Source: Paenibacillus profundus
GTDB taxonomy: Bacteria; Bacillota; Bacilli; Paenibacillales; Paenibacillaceae
Length of the DNA: 64,000 bases
Assembly (NCBI RefSeq): GCF_021369635.1
Contig: NZ_JAJNBZ010000003.1
Coordinates: 124,168-188,167, forward strand
Reading direction: 5' to 3'
Positions 1 through 9,249 of the stretch are shown piece after piece (within the stretch, counting starts at the first letter, position 1; each line of letters starts with the position of its first letter). The translations under genes were made by a program, and so were the position numbers. The notes beneath the pieces were generated by a model that saw only the letters and a program-made list of their open reading frames with translations, made no database searches and had not been told where the DNA came from.

Positions 1-212
1 CTTCGAAGGTGAATGCAAGATTCGATGTCGATTCAGCTTCCAGATATGCTTCGTGTTCAAATAATGAACTTTTCAACACCGAGAAGGTTGCATGAACCTG
101 AAGAGGGAGGAGCGCAGTGTAGGCAGAACCTACATGAGCACCGGACCTCGAAGGTGAATGCAAGATTCGATGTCGATTCAGCTTCCAGATATGCTTCGTG
201 TTCAAAAGTTCA
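1..212 (+). repeat. Tandem copies of a ~148-bp intergenic repeat element
   Basis: A complete copy spans 65-212. Its last 60 bases repeat positions 1-61 with one mismatch, so position 1 lies inside an earlier copy cut by the window edge. The full copy begins TGAACTTTT and ends AAAAGTTCA, a terminal inverted repeat. Inside are AGGTT/AACCT and TGTAGG/CCTACA hairpins and a GGAGGAGCG motif. A third, diverged copy lies at 28249-28393 in the same orientation. The structure fits a MITE-like or structured-RNA repeat. No transposase is adjacent. It sits just upstream of an ABC permease gene, probably between that gene and a solute-binding-protein gene outside the window (inference). Confidence 0.85.
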
Positions 213-332
213 CCATTATCTGCGGTCAAGCAAGGCTGTATCCCTCCCAAATATGGACACAGGGCGTGCGGCTTTGGCTTGGCCTTTCTATTATTTAGTT
301 GATTCCGATCTAAGGAGAGGGCGAATATCGAA

Positions 333-1280
333 ATGAATGCACATTCCGAACAACCTCATGCTGTACAGATTGCCCAGCTATCTACCAAACGGCCTTGGTC
401 CTGGTACCGCTTCTTCGAGAAGTGGAAAGACTTCAGCTTCGCGCTGCCGGCGCTGCTGTTCTTGCTTGTGTTTACTTATTACCCGCTTATCTATTCGATA
501 TACATTAGCATGACGAACTGGAACATGACACGTCCGATTAAGAAGTTTGTCGGCATGGAGAATTACACGAAGCTGTTATCAAGCGAAGAGTTCTGGAAAG
601 TATTGACCGTCACGTTCAAATATACCGTATTCGATGTGTTCTTCACGATTGTCATCGGTCTTGGACTGGCGCTGCTGTTCAATTCCACGTCGAAAATATT
701 CAACTTCCTGCGCGCCGTCGTCTTCATGCCGTATTACATCTCGATGGTTGTCGCCGCCATGATTTTCTTATGGATCTTCAACGCGGAATACGGCTTGGCG
801 AATTACATTCTGCATCTGGCCGGGTTCGATCCCGTTGCCTGGATGACGAATCCGAATACCGCGCTCTCTGCGCTCATCACCGTTTCACTATGGAAGGGCG
901 TCGGCTTCGCGATGCTGCTCTTTATCGCTGGGCTCCGCAGCATTCCGATGGAATATTACGAGGCTTCCAGCATTGACGGCGCCACGCGCTGGAGCCAATT
1001 CCGGCTCATTACGCTGCCGCTGCTGTCTCCTATGACGTTGTTCCTCATCATTACGAACTTTATCGGCTCGATGCAGGTGTTCCAATCGATCGATATTATG
1101 ACGAACGGCGGACCGCTCAACGCGACGAAGGCGATGGTGTTCTGGATTTATCAGATGGCATTCTCCGACTTCCGCACCGGTCGTGCATCGGCGCTTGTCG
1201 TCATCTTCTTCATCATTATTATTACGTTGACCGTCATTCAACTGTGGATTTCCAAAAAACGAGTTCATTACGAAGGGTAG
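333..1280 (+). CDS. Carbohydrate ABC transporter permease (MalF/UgpA type)
   Basis: Inner-membrane permease of a carbohydrate-uptake ABC importer, 315 aa. The N-terminal tail is cytoplasmic and about six hydrophobic segments follow, the first near residues 36-60. The ATPase-docking EAA loop is clear at 207-222 (EYYEASSIDGATRWSQ). AAGGAGAG lies about 13 bases before the ATG. The next permease starts 9 bases after the stop, so the two are co-transcribed. The usual partner, a solute-binding lipoprotein, is not downstream and may lie before the window. Substrate cannot be read from the sequence. The family assignment is firm, the sugar unknown. Confidence 0.92.
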   Translation: MNAHSEQPHAVQIAQLSTKRPWSWYRFFEKWKDFSFALPALLFLLVFTYYPLIYSIYISMTNWNMTRPIKKFVGMENYTKLLSSEEFWKVLTVTFKYTVFDVFFTIVIGLGLALLFNSTSKIFNFLRAVVFMPYYISMVVAAMIFLWIFNAEYGLANYILHLAGFDPVAWMTNPNTALSALITVSLWKGVGFAMLLFIAGLRSIPMEYYEASSIDGATRWSQFRLITLPLLSPMTLFLIITNFIGSMQVFQSIDIMTNGGPLNATKAMVFWIYQMAFSDFRTGRASALVVIFFIIIITLTVIQLWISKKRVHYEG

Positions 1281-1289
1281 GCTTAGCGG

Positions 1290-2120
1290 ATGTCCAAATC
1301 CATCTCATCTTCCATCCGGTTGGCAGCAGCCATCTTGATTACGATACTGATGTTTTTTCCAACCTATTGGCTTGTCGTCACCTCACTTAAGACTCCGTAC
1401 GAGCTGCGTCTGGCGATTCCCTCCTTCTGGCCGGAGTCGTTCCGCTGGCAGAACTATGTTGAGGCGTTTCAAGCTTCGCCGTTCGGGCGCTATTTTCTGA
1501 ATACGACGATACAGACGTTCGGTATTATGTTCTTGCAAATCAACGTCGCCATCTGGGCAGCTTTCGCATTCGCCAAGGGGAACTTCCGGGGCCGCGACAA
1601 ATGGTTCCTTCTTGTGCTCGCCGCACTTATCGTGCCGGAGCAAGTCACGTTCGTACCGGTCTATGTGATGATGTCAAAGCTCGGTTGGTTGAATACATAT
1701 TTGGCGCTCATTGTCCCTCACGGGGCGTCTGCCTACGGTATCTTTTTGCTGCGGCAGTCGTTCAAATCATTGAATAACGATGTGCTGGAGGCTGCGCGCG
1801 TGGACGGCGCAGGACGATTTCACCAATTGTACCGCATCCTCGTTCCGATGGCGATGCCGACAATTGCGACGCTGATCGTACTGACATTCATCAGCAGCTG
1901 GAACTCTTACTTCTGGCCGCTCATTATGACGAACTCCGACAATATGCGCGTGCTGACCGTCGCCGTGGCAATGATGCGCGACTCCGTCGCAGGCGATGAG
2001 GCATTGACCTTCCATATGCTGAGTGCCGCGAGCGTCATGGTCATCTTGCCGATTGTCATCGTGTTTTCATTCGCCCAGAAGCATATTGTGGCCGCATTAG
2101 CCAATTCGACATTTAAATAA
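1290..2120 (+). CDS. Carbohydrate ABC transporter permease (MalG/UgpE type)
   Basis: Second permease of the same importer, 276 aa, CUT1 MalG-like. It has six predicted membrane segments starting near residues 10-32, and an EAA loop near 166-178 (LEAARVDGAG). GAAGGG precedes the ATG and overlaps the end of the previous gene. The next gene's ribosome binding site starts about 12 bases after this stop, so the three genes form one operon. No ATPase gene is present. Gram-positive CUT1 importers commonly share a multipurpose MsmX-type ATPase encoded elsewhere (established knowledge), which would explain its absence. Confidence 0.92.
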   Translation: MSKSISSSIRLAAAILITILMFFPTYWLVVTSLKTPYELRLAIPSFWPESFRWQNYVEAFQASPFGRYFLNTTIQTFGIMFLQINVAIWAAFAFAKGNFRGRDKWFLLVLAALIVPEQVTFVPVYVMMSKLGWLNTYLALIVPHGASAYGIFLLRQSFKSLNNDVLEAARVDGAGRFHQLYRILVPMAMPTIATLIVLTFISSWNSYFWPLIMTNSDNMRVLTVAVAMMRDSVAGDEALTFHMLSAASVMVILPIVIVFSFAQKHIVAALANSTFK

Positions 2121-2144
2121 TTGAAAAATACAGGAGGCGATGGC

Positions 2145-3314
2145 ATGTGTACATCAAATAAAGCACGATGGAAACAAAGCGCGTGCGGGCTGCTCCTGCT
2201 TGGCCTTCTGCTCTGGACAACCGCATGCGGCAACGGCTCCGGCGGAGCCAAGGAGCCTGCGTCATCTTCCACTGGGACAGCAGCCGCTCCGCTGATCAAG
2301 ACGGCACAGGCAGCCGAGCGGAATGGAAAGCTGACGCAGCAAGAAGTCGAGAAGAAGATGCGCATTGATAAAAAAGAGTTCCAGCCGATACTGGAGCTGG
2401 CAACACTTGGTCCGATTATTCCCGGTCTGCATGAGCAGGTCATTCCGCAAGGGCTCGCCTATGCGCCTGACGAAGGCTGGCTCGTAATGTCGGGCTATCG
2501 GGAGAAGGGCGGAGTCAGCGTACTCGCGCTTCTGGATGCCAAGAGCGGCGCATTGGTGAAATCGTTCGAACTGTATGAAGGGAATAATAAGCCTTATACC
2601 GGGCATGCAGGCGGCGCGGCCGTCACACCGGGTTATGTGTGGATCGCCTCAGGCGGCAAAGCGCGCTATGTGTCGATCGAAGCGCTCAACAAGGCGGAGG
2701 ACGGCGGAAAGGTCGTGTTCGAGGGCAGTCTGAAAACGGGCGTCCGCGCTTCGAACGTTGCATATGAAGACGGATTGCTATGGGTCGGAGAATTCGCCCA
2801 CGGTACCGAATATCCGACGGATAAGTCCCATTACTTGCAGAACCGCGACGGCGAGGAATACCGCGCTTGGATGGAAGGATATGCGATCGATGCCCAGACC
2901 GGCCTGCCGCCGAAGCTAGCTGCTGGAGCGGAATCTCCAGTTCCTGAGGCAATCCTATCCATTCCGAATCGCATCCAAGGCATGAGTCTGTGGAAAGGTC
3001 ATTGGATATTAAGTGATTCATTCGGGCGCAATGCCGAGAGCACCGTCCTGTTCTACTCCGATCCGCGTAAGGAAGCCCCGCACACAGAGGTGAAGCTCGG
3101 AGAAGCTTCCGTGCCGGTCTGGTTTCTCGACGGTAAAGCATTGGCGGGCAAGCTGGATGGACCGCCGATGGCAGAGGAACTAGCTGTTATCGATGATTCG
3201 CTATACATTTTATATGAATCTGGTTCAGAGAAATTCGTCACCTCTGGAAGCTATGCCATGGATACAATGCATGTGCTTGATATGAACATTGTGCAAGCAA
3301 AGTGGATGCAGTAG
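2145..3314 (+). CDS. Exported lipoprotein of unknown function, possible beta-propeller
   Basis: Lipoprotein of 389 aa. The start chosen is the ATG 8 bases after AGGAGG, not the upstream in-frame TTG at 2121. The signal peptide ends in a lipobox, TTAC, with Cys near residue 28. The mature part has recurring hydrophobic-glycine strand patterns (GLAYAPDEGWLVMSGY, GLLWVGEFAHG, SLYILYESGS) suggesting an extracytoplasmic beta-propeller or strand-rich fold. It follows two sugar permease genes and is probably co-transcribed. It does not look like a classical solute-binding protein. An accessory role in sensing or binding is inference only. Confidence 0.75.
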   Translation: MCTSNKARWKQSACGLLLLGLLLWTTACGNGSGGAKEPASSSTGTAAAPLIKTAQAAERNGKLTQQEVEKKMRIDKKEFQPILELATLGPIIPGLHEQVIPQGLAYAPDEGWLVMSGYREKGGVSVLALLDAKSGALVKSFELYEGNNKPYTGHAGGAAVTPGYVWIASGGKARYVSIEALNKAEDGGKVVFEGSLKTGVRASNVAYEDGLLWVGEFAHGTEYPTDKSHYLQNRDGEEYRAWMEGYAIDAQTGLPPKLAAGAESPVPEAILSIPNRIQGMSLWKGHWILSDSFGRNAESTVLFYSDPRKEAPHTEVKLGEASVPVWFLDGKALAGKLDGPPMAEELAVIDDSLYILYESGSEKFVTSGSYAMDTMHVLDMNIVQAKWMQ

Positions 3315-3632
3315 AACCTCAACTAACAGCACCATCGTTAAACCTCATCGTCCAAAATAAAGTGAAAAGGAAACAATCATGATGGGAGTATTGGCTTCCG
3401 TCGCTGTTAAATCCAAGTTGTTGGGAAGAGATTGTGTGGGAATGACTCGGATTCAAAGGCGATCTCCAGGTCTCCCCAGCGGATACTCTCCACCCGTAAT
3501 TGCTTCGTTTTCAACCTTAACAAGGTTTCTAAACAGCTAGAAGCCGTCGTATATGACGGCTTCTTTATTTTCCCTTATAATAAAGAGGTGAGACAAATTA
3601 TTGATTGTATATACGAACAGGAGTCTTGTCCT
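3315..3632. other. Intergenic region with terminator
   Basis: There is no convincing gene. A 53-codon reading frame (3379-3540) starts after AAAAGGAAACAATC and ends exactly where the terminator stem begins. Its composition does not look protein-like and it resembles nothing I recognise, so it is not called. A Rho-independent terminator follows at 3540. Confidence 0.5.
3540..3572 (+). terminator. Rho-independent terminator
   Basis: Perfect 9-bp stem GAAGCCGTC / GACGGCTTC with a 6-base loop, followed by TTTATTTT. It ends the transporter/lipoprotein operon, about 225 bases downstream of its last stop. Confidence 0.85.
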
Positions 3633-3848
3633 ATGAACGAAGCAAAACTGAACGAATACATACGCCGAAAAGCAGAGATTCTCCCCACAGCAGATGAAGC
3701 GGCCTCCGCGCTTGTTGCGGAATTGTTGGCGGAGATGGAGCAGTTAATGAAAGACAACGAGCGATTGCGCAAATCGCTGCACGCTGCCGGTAAGGGCAAG
3801 TCACGCGCTGGCATGTCCACCAAGCTGAAGGACGCACTATACGAATAG
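3633..3848 (+). CDS. Small hypothetical protein with coiled-coil segment
   Basis: 71 aa. The frame is open further upstream, but that part runs through the terminator hairpin. The ATG at 3633 has AGGAG 10 bases upstream and is preferred. The middle of the protein is a charged amphipathic helix with heptad-like Leu/Met spacing (LLAEMEQLMKDNERLRKSL), probably a coiled coil. The C-terminus is basic. I do not recognise the family. It lies alone between a terminator and the deacetylase gene. Confidence 0.6.
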   Translation: MNEAKLNEYIRRKAEILPTADEAASALVAELLAEMEQLMKDNERLRKSLHAAGKGKSRAGMSTKLKDALYE

Positions 3849-3959
3849 TTTGCCCTTCATCCAACTTTTGTTCATACGATTGGATAAATACCGTGTCCCC
3901 TTCAAAACATAAAGCCATATCTGTCTACTCGATGAAAACAGAATGTGCGGAGGGACACA

Positions 3960-4811
3960 ATGAACACGAGAATCATGTTATTGGTTCTGTTTGCGGTATT
4001 GGCCGCTGGATGCACTCCATCCGGTAAATCACCTGCAGCCAAACATTCGCAAGAAGGCTACACGATTCAACAAAGGCAAATCAAAATGGCAGCTAAGGAA
4101 ACCCCGCAGCTCGCCGGCGGGCAGGAAAGCCAAGTACGCGAGCCCAAGCCCCTGTCCTTAGCGGAGCTGCGCAAGAAATACCGTTCGCATTTTCTGCTGC
4201 AAGGACCTTCCGATCGGAAGTGCATCAGTTTGACGTTCGATGACGTGCCTGACAATCATTTCACTCCCCAGGTGCTGGATGTGCTGAACCAATACGGCGT
4301 AAAAGCTACCTTTTTCGTCGTAGGCAACCGGGCAGAAAAATATCCAGAAATCGTTCAGCGTATGGTAAACGAAGGACATGTAATAGGAAATCACTCTTAC
4401 GATCACGCCAACTTGCCCAAATTGTCTGACGAAAGCTTTCGTCACCAGGTGACTCGAACCGAAGATATCGTCCGCGGGATTACCGGGCAGCAGATGCGCT
4501 ACATCCGCCCCCCCTATGGCAATATAAGCGAGGAACAGATCAAATGGCTTGCCAGCCAAGACATGCTCATCGTGAATTGGAATGTCGACTCGCTCGATTG
4601 GAAAGGGTTGACTCCAGAACAAATAGAAGCAAACGTTATGAGCCATCTTACATCCGGTGCTATTGTGCTGCAGCATGCTGCTGGCGGAGAAGGCGGAGAT
4701 CTATCCGGCACCGTCAAGGCGCTGCCGCTCATCATTGAGCAATTGAACCAGCAGGGTATTAAAATGGTGACGCTCCCCGAATTGCTGAGCAAGCCCGCTT
4801 ACCGTCAGTGA
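3960..4811 (+). CDS. Polysaccharide deacetylase (NodB domain) lipoprotein
   Basis: Predicted membrane-anchored carbohydrate esterase family 4 enzyme, 283 aa, removing N-acetyl groups from peptidoglycan or another polysaccharide. A lipobox (LAAGC) gives an acylated Cys near residue 18. The NodB core covers roughly residues 80-270: TFDD at motif 1, HSYDH at motif 2 (metal His), RPPYG at motif 3, DSLDW at motif 4 and a His in VLQHAAGG at motif 5. Motif 1 reads TFDDVP where TFDDGP is usual, and motif 5 has QH rather than LH. The catalytic Asp and metal ligands remain, so it is probably active. The ATG has GGAGGG just upstream and replaces a GTG five codons earlier. A terminator follows. Confidence 0.9.
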   Translation: MNTRIMLLVLFAVLAAGCTPSGKSPAAKHSQEGYTIQQRQIKMAAKETPQLAGGQESQVREPKPLSLAELRKKYRSHFLLQGPSDRKCISLTFDDVPDNHFTPQVLDVLNQYGVKATFFVVGNRAEKYPEIVQRMVNEGHVIGNHSYDHANLPKLSDESFRHQVTRTEDIVRGITGQQMRYIRPPYGNISEEQIKWLASQDMLIVNWNVDSLDWKGLTPEQIEANVMSHLTSGAIVLQHAAGGEGGDLSGTVKALPLIIEQLNQQGIKMVTLPELLSKPAYRQ

Positions 4812-4940
4812 GACAACCTCTAGCGAGGCCTTTTGAAGATGAGCGGCCGCGATTAAAGGTTGGTTTTATCGCCATAAACGATATTTCGGTTTCGCTTTAA
4901 CGCTCCACCGTTCTTAAACATTCCTTAGTGGGAAATAACG

Positions 4941-4972
4941 AATCCCTTGCTAGCGAGCAAGGGATTGCTTTG
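4941..4972 (+). terminator. Rho-independent terminator
   Basis: Perfect 11-bp stem AATCCCTTGCT / AGCAAGGGATT with a 4-base loop, followed by GCTTTGTT. It lies between the deacetylase gene and the convergent L,D-transpeptidase gene and may serve both. Confidence 0.8.
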
Positions 4973-4997
4973 TTCAATCATCATGTAATGGCAATCA

Positions 4998-5720
4998 TCA
5001 TTCCCACAGCCCCAAGGATTGATAAATCTCCTTAGAGACTACACCGTCGACTGGAAACCCCTGCATCCGTTGATATCGCTTCAATGCGGTCGTCGTTGCC
5101 CCGCGAAATCTCCCGTGACATTCTCCTTCATAGAACCCGGCCGCTTGCAGCCGATTCTGTATGAGCAGCACATCCCCGCCCGCGTCGCCTTCGGCCAGTC
5201 TCCGCGGCTCCCGGTACAGTCCGCCCAGCACATGCCCCAGCATTGTTACTTTCGTTCCGATGGGGACTCGTTCAAATAGCTCTTCCACATCCTTGTTCCG
5301 CATGCGCACACAGCCGTGACTTCGGTTATAGCCGATAGAATCGGGACGGTTCGTCCCATGAATGCCATAAATCCCCCACGGCACATTCAGCCCAATCCAT
5401 CTCGTGCCGAAGCCCGGTCCCCAATGTTTCCCTTTAAATACGACCTCATATTGTCCAACCGGCGATGGAGTAGCAGGATTTCCGAGCGCTACCCGATATT
5501 TCTTGACTGGTCTGCCGTGAACGAAGAGAGTCAGCACGTGCTTAGAAGGATCGACGACGAGATGAACCGCCTCTTGCTCCGACATAATCGGCAGCGGTTC
5601 GGCTTGAGCCTTGGACGGCAGCAGTAGCATAATCAAAAGCAGGAACAAAACGGCGGTATGAATAATCGGGCACATTCTGCTATAAGCAGATATACATTTT
5701 ACTGTATCGTTGTTTAACAT
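4998..5720 (-). CDS. L,D-transpeptidase (YkuD) with C-terminal peptidoglycan-binding domain
   Basis: Exported cell-wall cross-linking enzyme of about 240 aa. The order is a hydrophobic signal or anchor near residues 18-38, a YkuD catalytic domain (about 50-162) with HGTN and SHGCVRMRNKD, where Cys is the nucleophile, and then a PG_binding_1 domain (about 178-240, ending in QRMQGFPVDGVVSKEIYQSLG). The ATG at 5720 is 8 bases from AGGAAG and is preferred over an in-frame TTG two codons earlier. B. subtilis homologues are made in sporulation or stationary phase (family knowledge). It is monocistronic. Confidence 0.92.
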   Translation of the reverse strand: MLNNDTVKCISAYSRMCPIIHTAVLFLLLIMLLLPSKAQAEPLPIMSEQEAVHLVVDPSKHVLTLFVHGRPVKKYRVALGNPATPSPVGQYEVVFKGKHWGPGFGTRWIGLNVPWGIYGIHGTNRPDSIGYNRSHGCVRMRNKDVEELFERVPIGTKVTMLGHVLGGLYREPRRLAEGDAGGDVLLIQNRLQAAGFYEGECHGRFRGATTTALKRYQRMQGFPVDGVVSKEIYQSLGLWE

Positions 5721-6115
5721 CTTCAATTCTTCCTATAGTGTTCATAATCTGTACTATCCAGTAATAATATGGGTTAAATCCCTCTAGTTTATCCATCCCA
5801 ACACTCTCCGCAGGCTGACCCGAAACTAAACTATCTGTCATCGTTGAATCATCTCAATGCGGTCAATATGTATTCATCGTATCGATGCATAACTCGTTAC
5901 ACGCATACTCCATGAATTCGACCATATAGCACTTGCACTTCCTTCACGATCACCAAGAAGCCAATCGGCATCCGATTGGCTTCTTGACGTTCTATTCTGT
6001 AACGAAATGTGAATACAGCAGCTGCAGCCAATCCGCCTAGCCGGGGCATGGCATCGGACGGCGGTTGCAGCCGAATTATCTAATTGGTACGCATTCTCAT
6101 AATTACGGCAAGCAT
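5721..6115. other. Intergenic region, no gene seen
   Basis: Carries the upstream region of the L,D-transpeptidase gene and the 3' flank of xylB. The only structure noted is a hairpin at 5955-5985. Confidence 0.5.
5955..5985 (-). terminator. Hairpin, probable terminator of xylAB
   Basis: Perfect 14-bp stem AAGAAGCCAATCGG / CCGATTGGCTTCTT with a 3-base loop. Neither strand has a strong T-run, so it may be a weak terminator or mRNA-protecting hairpin about 130 bases after the xylB stop. Confidence 0.55.
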
Positions 6116-7612
6116 CTATCTTCGGAACGGGAGCAGTCCCTCATTCAACGATTGAGTGTTCGCATACACCTGGCGGTATACATCAAACAACTGCTCATAC
6201 ATTTCATTTCGGTTCGGATCCGGCTTCCAGCGTTCGGACGCCATCAGGAATGCATCCGCACAGACCTCCAGCGTTGGGAACCAACCCGCTCCATAAGCCG
6301 CCAGCATGGCCGCTCCCATCGCTGGACCTTGCTCGCTCTTCAGCTTCACCATCTCCGTGCCGAAGATGTCGGCCTGCATTTGCAGCCATGTCTCATTTCG
6401 CGCTCCACCACCGATAGAAATGACGGCGGATATTTCTTTGCCGGATGCGCGCAAGATTTCAAGCGATTCCTTCAAGGAGAACGTAATGCCTTCCAGCACG
6501 GCGCGGGCAAAATGCTGCAACGTGTGCGATCCGTCCATGCCGATGAAGCTTCCGCGAATAACTGCATCCGCATGTGGTGTCCGTTCGCCTACCAAATACG
6601 GAGTGAACAGTAGACCTCCCGAACCGGCGGGAATGTCTTCGATTCCATTCAGCAGCTCGTCGAAGGACAGGCCGTGCCCGAACGTCTCCTTGAACCATTG
6701 CAAGCTGTATCCGGCTGCAAGCGTCACGCCCATCACATAATAAGCATTCGTGAGGCCGTGATTGAAGAAGTGAACCTTGCCTTCATAATCTGCACAGCGA
6801 TTCTCTTCATAGGCGAGCACAACACCGGACGTTCCGATGCTGCACATGGCTGTGCCGGGATGCAATATCCCCGCTCCAATTGCGCCGCAAGCGTTGTCCG
6901 CGCCTCCTGCGTATACCTTCGTCTGCGGGGACAAGCCGGTCTTTCCCGCCATCTCCGGCAGCAGCGTCCCGACACAGTCGGACGACTCCAAGAGCGGCGG
7001 GAACAGCGATAGCGGCAGGCCGAAGGCATCCGCAATTGCGGTGCTCCATTGCTTCTCAGTCACATCTAGGAGCAGCGTGCCGGCCGCATCGGAATAATCC
7101 GTCGCCATATGTCCCGTCAATCGGTAGCGGACATAATCCTTCGGCAGCATGAATGCCGCCGCGCGGGCGAACAGATCCGGCTCATTCTGCTGTACCCAGA
7201 GCAGCTTCGGCAGCGTGAATCCTTCTAGCGCTTGATTCTTCGCAATCCGAAGCAGTTGCGGTCCAAGCTCTTCCGTAATGCGGCGGCATTGCTCGGTCGT
7301 GCGGGTGTCATTCCATAAGATGGCATGACGCAGCGGAGCGCCGTCTTCGCCGAGCAGAACGAGGCCGTGCATCTGCCCGGAGAAGCTGATCCCGTCTATA
7401 TCTGCGGCCGCGACGCCCGCTTCATTGACCAATCGCGCAATAGCGGCTACCGTTCCGTCAGTCCAATCCTCCGGCTTCTGCTCGCTGTAGCCCGCTTTCT
7501 CGTGAATGAGAGGATACGCTTCCGCAGCTTCCGCTATGACGGTTCCCTTCATATTCACGAGAATTGCCTTGACAGCGCTTGTCCCTAGGTCGATCCCAAT
7601 GACGTATTTCAT
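6116..7612 (-). CDS. xylB: Xylulokinase
   Basis: Cytoplasmic FGGY-family sugar kinase, 498 aa, phosphorylating D-xylulose to xylulose 5-phosphate. The N-terminus MKYVIGIDLGTSAVKAIL is the phosphate-binding loop of the actin-like ATPase fold. DGISFSGQMHGLV, GGADNACGAIG and GGGARNETWLQMQADIF are typical xylulokinase signatures. The ATG at 7612 lies after AAGGAGAG, while an in-frame extension of 13 codons upstream has no site. It is 74 bases downstream of xylA on the same strand, giving an xylAB operon opposite xylR. Length is normal for the family. Confidence 0.96.
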   Translation of the reverse strand: MKYVIGIDLGTSAVKAILVNMKGTVIAEAAEAYPLIHEKAGYSEQKPEDWTDGTVAAIARLVNEAGVAAADIDGISFSGQMHGLVLLGEDGAPLRHAILWNDTRTTEQCRRITEELGPQLLRIAKNQALEGFTLPKLLWVQQNEPDLFARAAAFMLPKDYVRYRLTGHMATDYSDAAGTLLLDVTEKQWSTAIADAFGLPLSLFPPLLESSDCVGTLLPEMAGKTGLSPQTKVYAGGADNACGAIGAGILHPGTAMCSIGTSGVVLAYEENRCADYEGKVHFFNHGLTNAYYVMGVTLAAGYSLQWFKETFGHGLSFDELLNGIEDIPAGSGGLLFTPYLVGERTPHADAVIRGSFIGMDGSHTLQHFARAVLEGITFSLKESLEILRASGKEISAVISIGGGARNETWLQMQADIFGTEMVKLKSEQGPAMGAAMLAAYGAGWFPTLEVCADAFLMASERWKPDPNRNEMYEQLFDVYRQVYANTQSLNEGLLPFRR

Positions 7613-7686
7613 CTCGGTCTCTCCTTTCCAGCTATCGATCGCGAATTCCACATCCGTGATTCCCGCTTCATCGCGCCATGCCTTGG

Positions 7687-9000
7687 CTACTCGGCCAACA
7701 GGTACATGTTCAAGATACTTTTTACATGCTCCTGACGTCCGGACACATTTCTGCGGATATCATGATTCAGCGCATATTCTTCCAACGACTTGAGCGTGGC
7801 CGTGCCTGAAGCGATATCCTGACCGATCCCTTCGCGGAAGCTAGAGTAACGATTGGCAATCATGTCCTCGAACACGCGGTCTTCCAGCAATTTGGCCGCT
7901 GTCTTCAAGCCTTTCGCGTACGCATCCATTCCAGCAATGTGGGCAAGGAACAGATCTTCCGCTTCGAACGAGCCGCGCCGGACCTTCGCGTCAAAGTTGA
8001 TGCCTCCGCGTCCCAATCCGCCGTTCATCAGCACTTCATACATCGCCAACGTCGTCGTATACAAATCGGTCGGGAATTCATCCGTATCCCAGCCGAGCAG
8101 CAGATCGCCCTGGTTCGCGTCCAGTGAGCCCAGCGCGCCGTTGATACGAGCTACGCGGAGCTCATGGTCGAAGGTGTGGCCGGCCAATGTCGCATGGTTC
8201 GCTTCGAGATTCAGCTTAAAGTGTTCTTTCAGGCCGTATTGGTGCAAGAAAGCGAGTGTGGTGGCCGCATCAAAGTCGTATTGATGCTTCGTCGGCTCCT
8301 TCGGCTTCGGTTCGATTAGGAACTGGGCATCAAAGCCAATCTCTTTTGCGTAATCGATAGCCATATGGAACAGACGCGCCATATTATCCAACTCGAGCTT
8401 CATGTCCGTGTTTTGAAGCAGCTCATATCCTTCACGCCCGCCCCAAAATACATAATTCAAGGCGCCGAGCTCCTTCCCGACTTCCAGCCCTTTCTTCACC
8501 TGCGCAGCAGCATACGCGTAGACGTCCGCATTGCACGTCGTTGCCGCACCGTGCACGAAGCGCGGATTCGTGAACATGTTCTGCGTGTTCCACAGCAGCT
8601 TCTTCCCGGTCGATGCCATGTACTCCTTCATCATGCTGACAATCACGTCAATGTTCCGGTTCGTCTCCCGCAGCGAATCGCCTTCCGGAGCGATGTCACG
8701 ATCATGGAAGCAGAAATAGTCTATATTTGCTTTTTCCATAAATTCAAATGCGGCTTCCACTCTCGCTTTCGCTAAATCCATTCCCGACAGGCGATTCCAG
8801 GAGCGTTCCATCAAGGCGTCTCCGAACGGATCCGTTCCCCCATAGGTCAGCGTATGCCAATAGGCCATCGCGAAGCGCAGGTGCTCTGACATCGGCTTGC
8901 CCATCACGATCTCATCTGGACGATAATGCTTGAACGCGAAAGGATTGGACGATTGGCGGCCTTCATACTCAATCTTGTTAACGGTTGCAAAGTAGCTCAT
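7687..9000 (-). CDS. xylA: Xylose isomerase
   Basis: Cytoplasmic metal-dependent aldose-ketose isomerase, 437 aa, converting D-xylose to D-xylulose. It is a TIM barrel with active-site [12 protein letters not shown], the metal-binding stretch [30 protein letters not shown] and a C-terminal [13 protein letters not shown]. Length is that of the longer class II enzymes found in Bacillota. AGAGGAGG lies 8 bases before the ATG. It is the first gene of xylAB, with xylR divergent across a 249-base region. No xylose transporter is in this window. Confidence 0.97.
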   Translation of the reverse strand: MSYFATVNKIEYEGRQSSNPFAFKHYRPDEIVMGKPMSEHLRFAMAYWHTLTYGGTDPFGDALMERSWNRLSGMDLAKARVEAAFEFMEKANIDYFCFHDRDIAPEGDSLRETNRNIDVIVSMMKEYMASTGKKLLWNTQNMFTNPRFVHGAATTCNADVYAYAAAQVKKGLEVGKELGALNYVFWGGREGYELLQNTDMKLELDNMARLFHMAIDYAKEIGFDAQFLIEPKPKEPTKHQYDFDAATTLAFLHQYGLKEHFKLNLEANHATLAGHTFDHELRVARINGALGSLDANQGDLLLGWDTDEFPTDLYTTTLAMYEVLMNGGLGRGGINFDAKVRRGSFEAEDLFLAHIAGMDAYAKGLKTAAKLLEDRVFEDMIANRYSSFREGIGQDIASGTATLKSLEEYALNHDIRRNVSGRQEHVKSILNMYLLAE

Positions 9001-9049
9001 CTGCAGGTGCCTCCTCTTGAATTAAAACTTTACCCTCATCCTAGCATAA

Positions 9050-9119
9050 TTTAATAACTTTGTATATCCATTAAACTAAGTAGGAAAAATATTATAATTT
9101 TGACTTATCCCCCATCATC
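9050..9119 (-). promoter_or_regulatory. xylA promoter region with XylR operator-like half-sites
   Basis: On the minus strand a TATAAT at 9096-9091 is followed by TTAGTTTAATGG at 9079, then by TTATTAAA, an imperfect inverted repeat. TTAGTTT is the half-site of the Bacillus XylR operator (established), and its position just downstream of the -10 suits repression. No good -35 was found. A second AAACTAA half-site lies at 9178-9184, near xylR. Confidence 0.5.
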
Positions 9120-9190
9120 TCGCTGCGCCCGTCACAGCCTAATTATGAAAAACTTGCTTAAATGAGCAATCCCTCCTAAACTAATAATCA

Positions 9191-9218
9191 TTGACATTGT
9201 AAATTTAGAGCATAAATA
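9191..9218 (+). promoter_or_regulatory. Probable xylR promoter
   Basis: Consensus -35 TTGACA at 9191-9196 and a -10-like TAAATA at 9213-9218, spacing 16. An AAACTAA half-site ends 6 bases upstream of the -35, consistent with autoregulation by XylR. Confidence 0.5.
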
Positions 9219-9249
9219 AAGTTGTATCGATAAAGGATGAGGTATCAAG

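Noticed and set aside
13-336. 107-codon frame across the window start
   Set aside because: It is the intergenic repeat read in one frame and contains the same translated repeat twice. No ribosome binding site.
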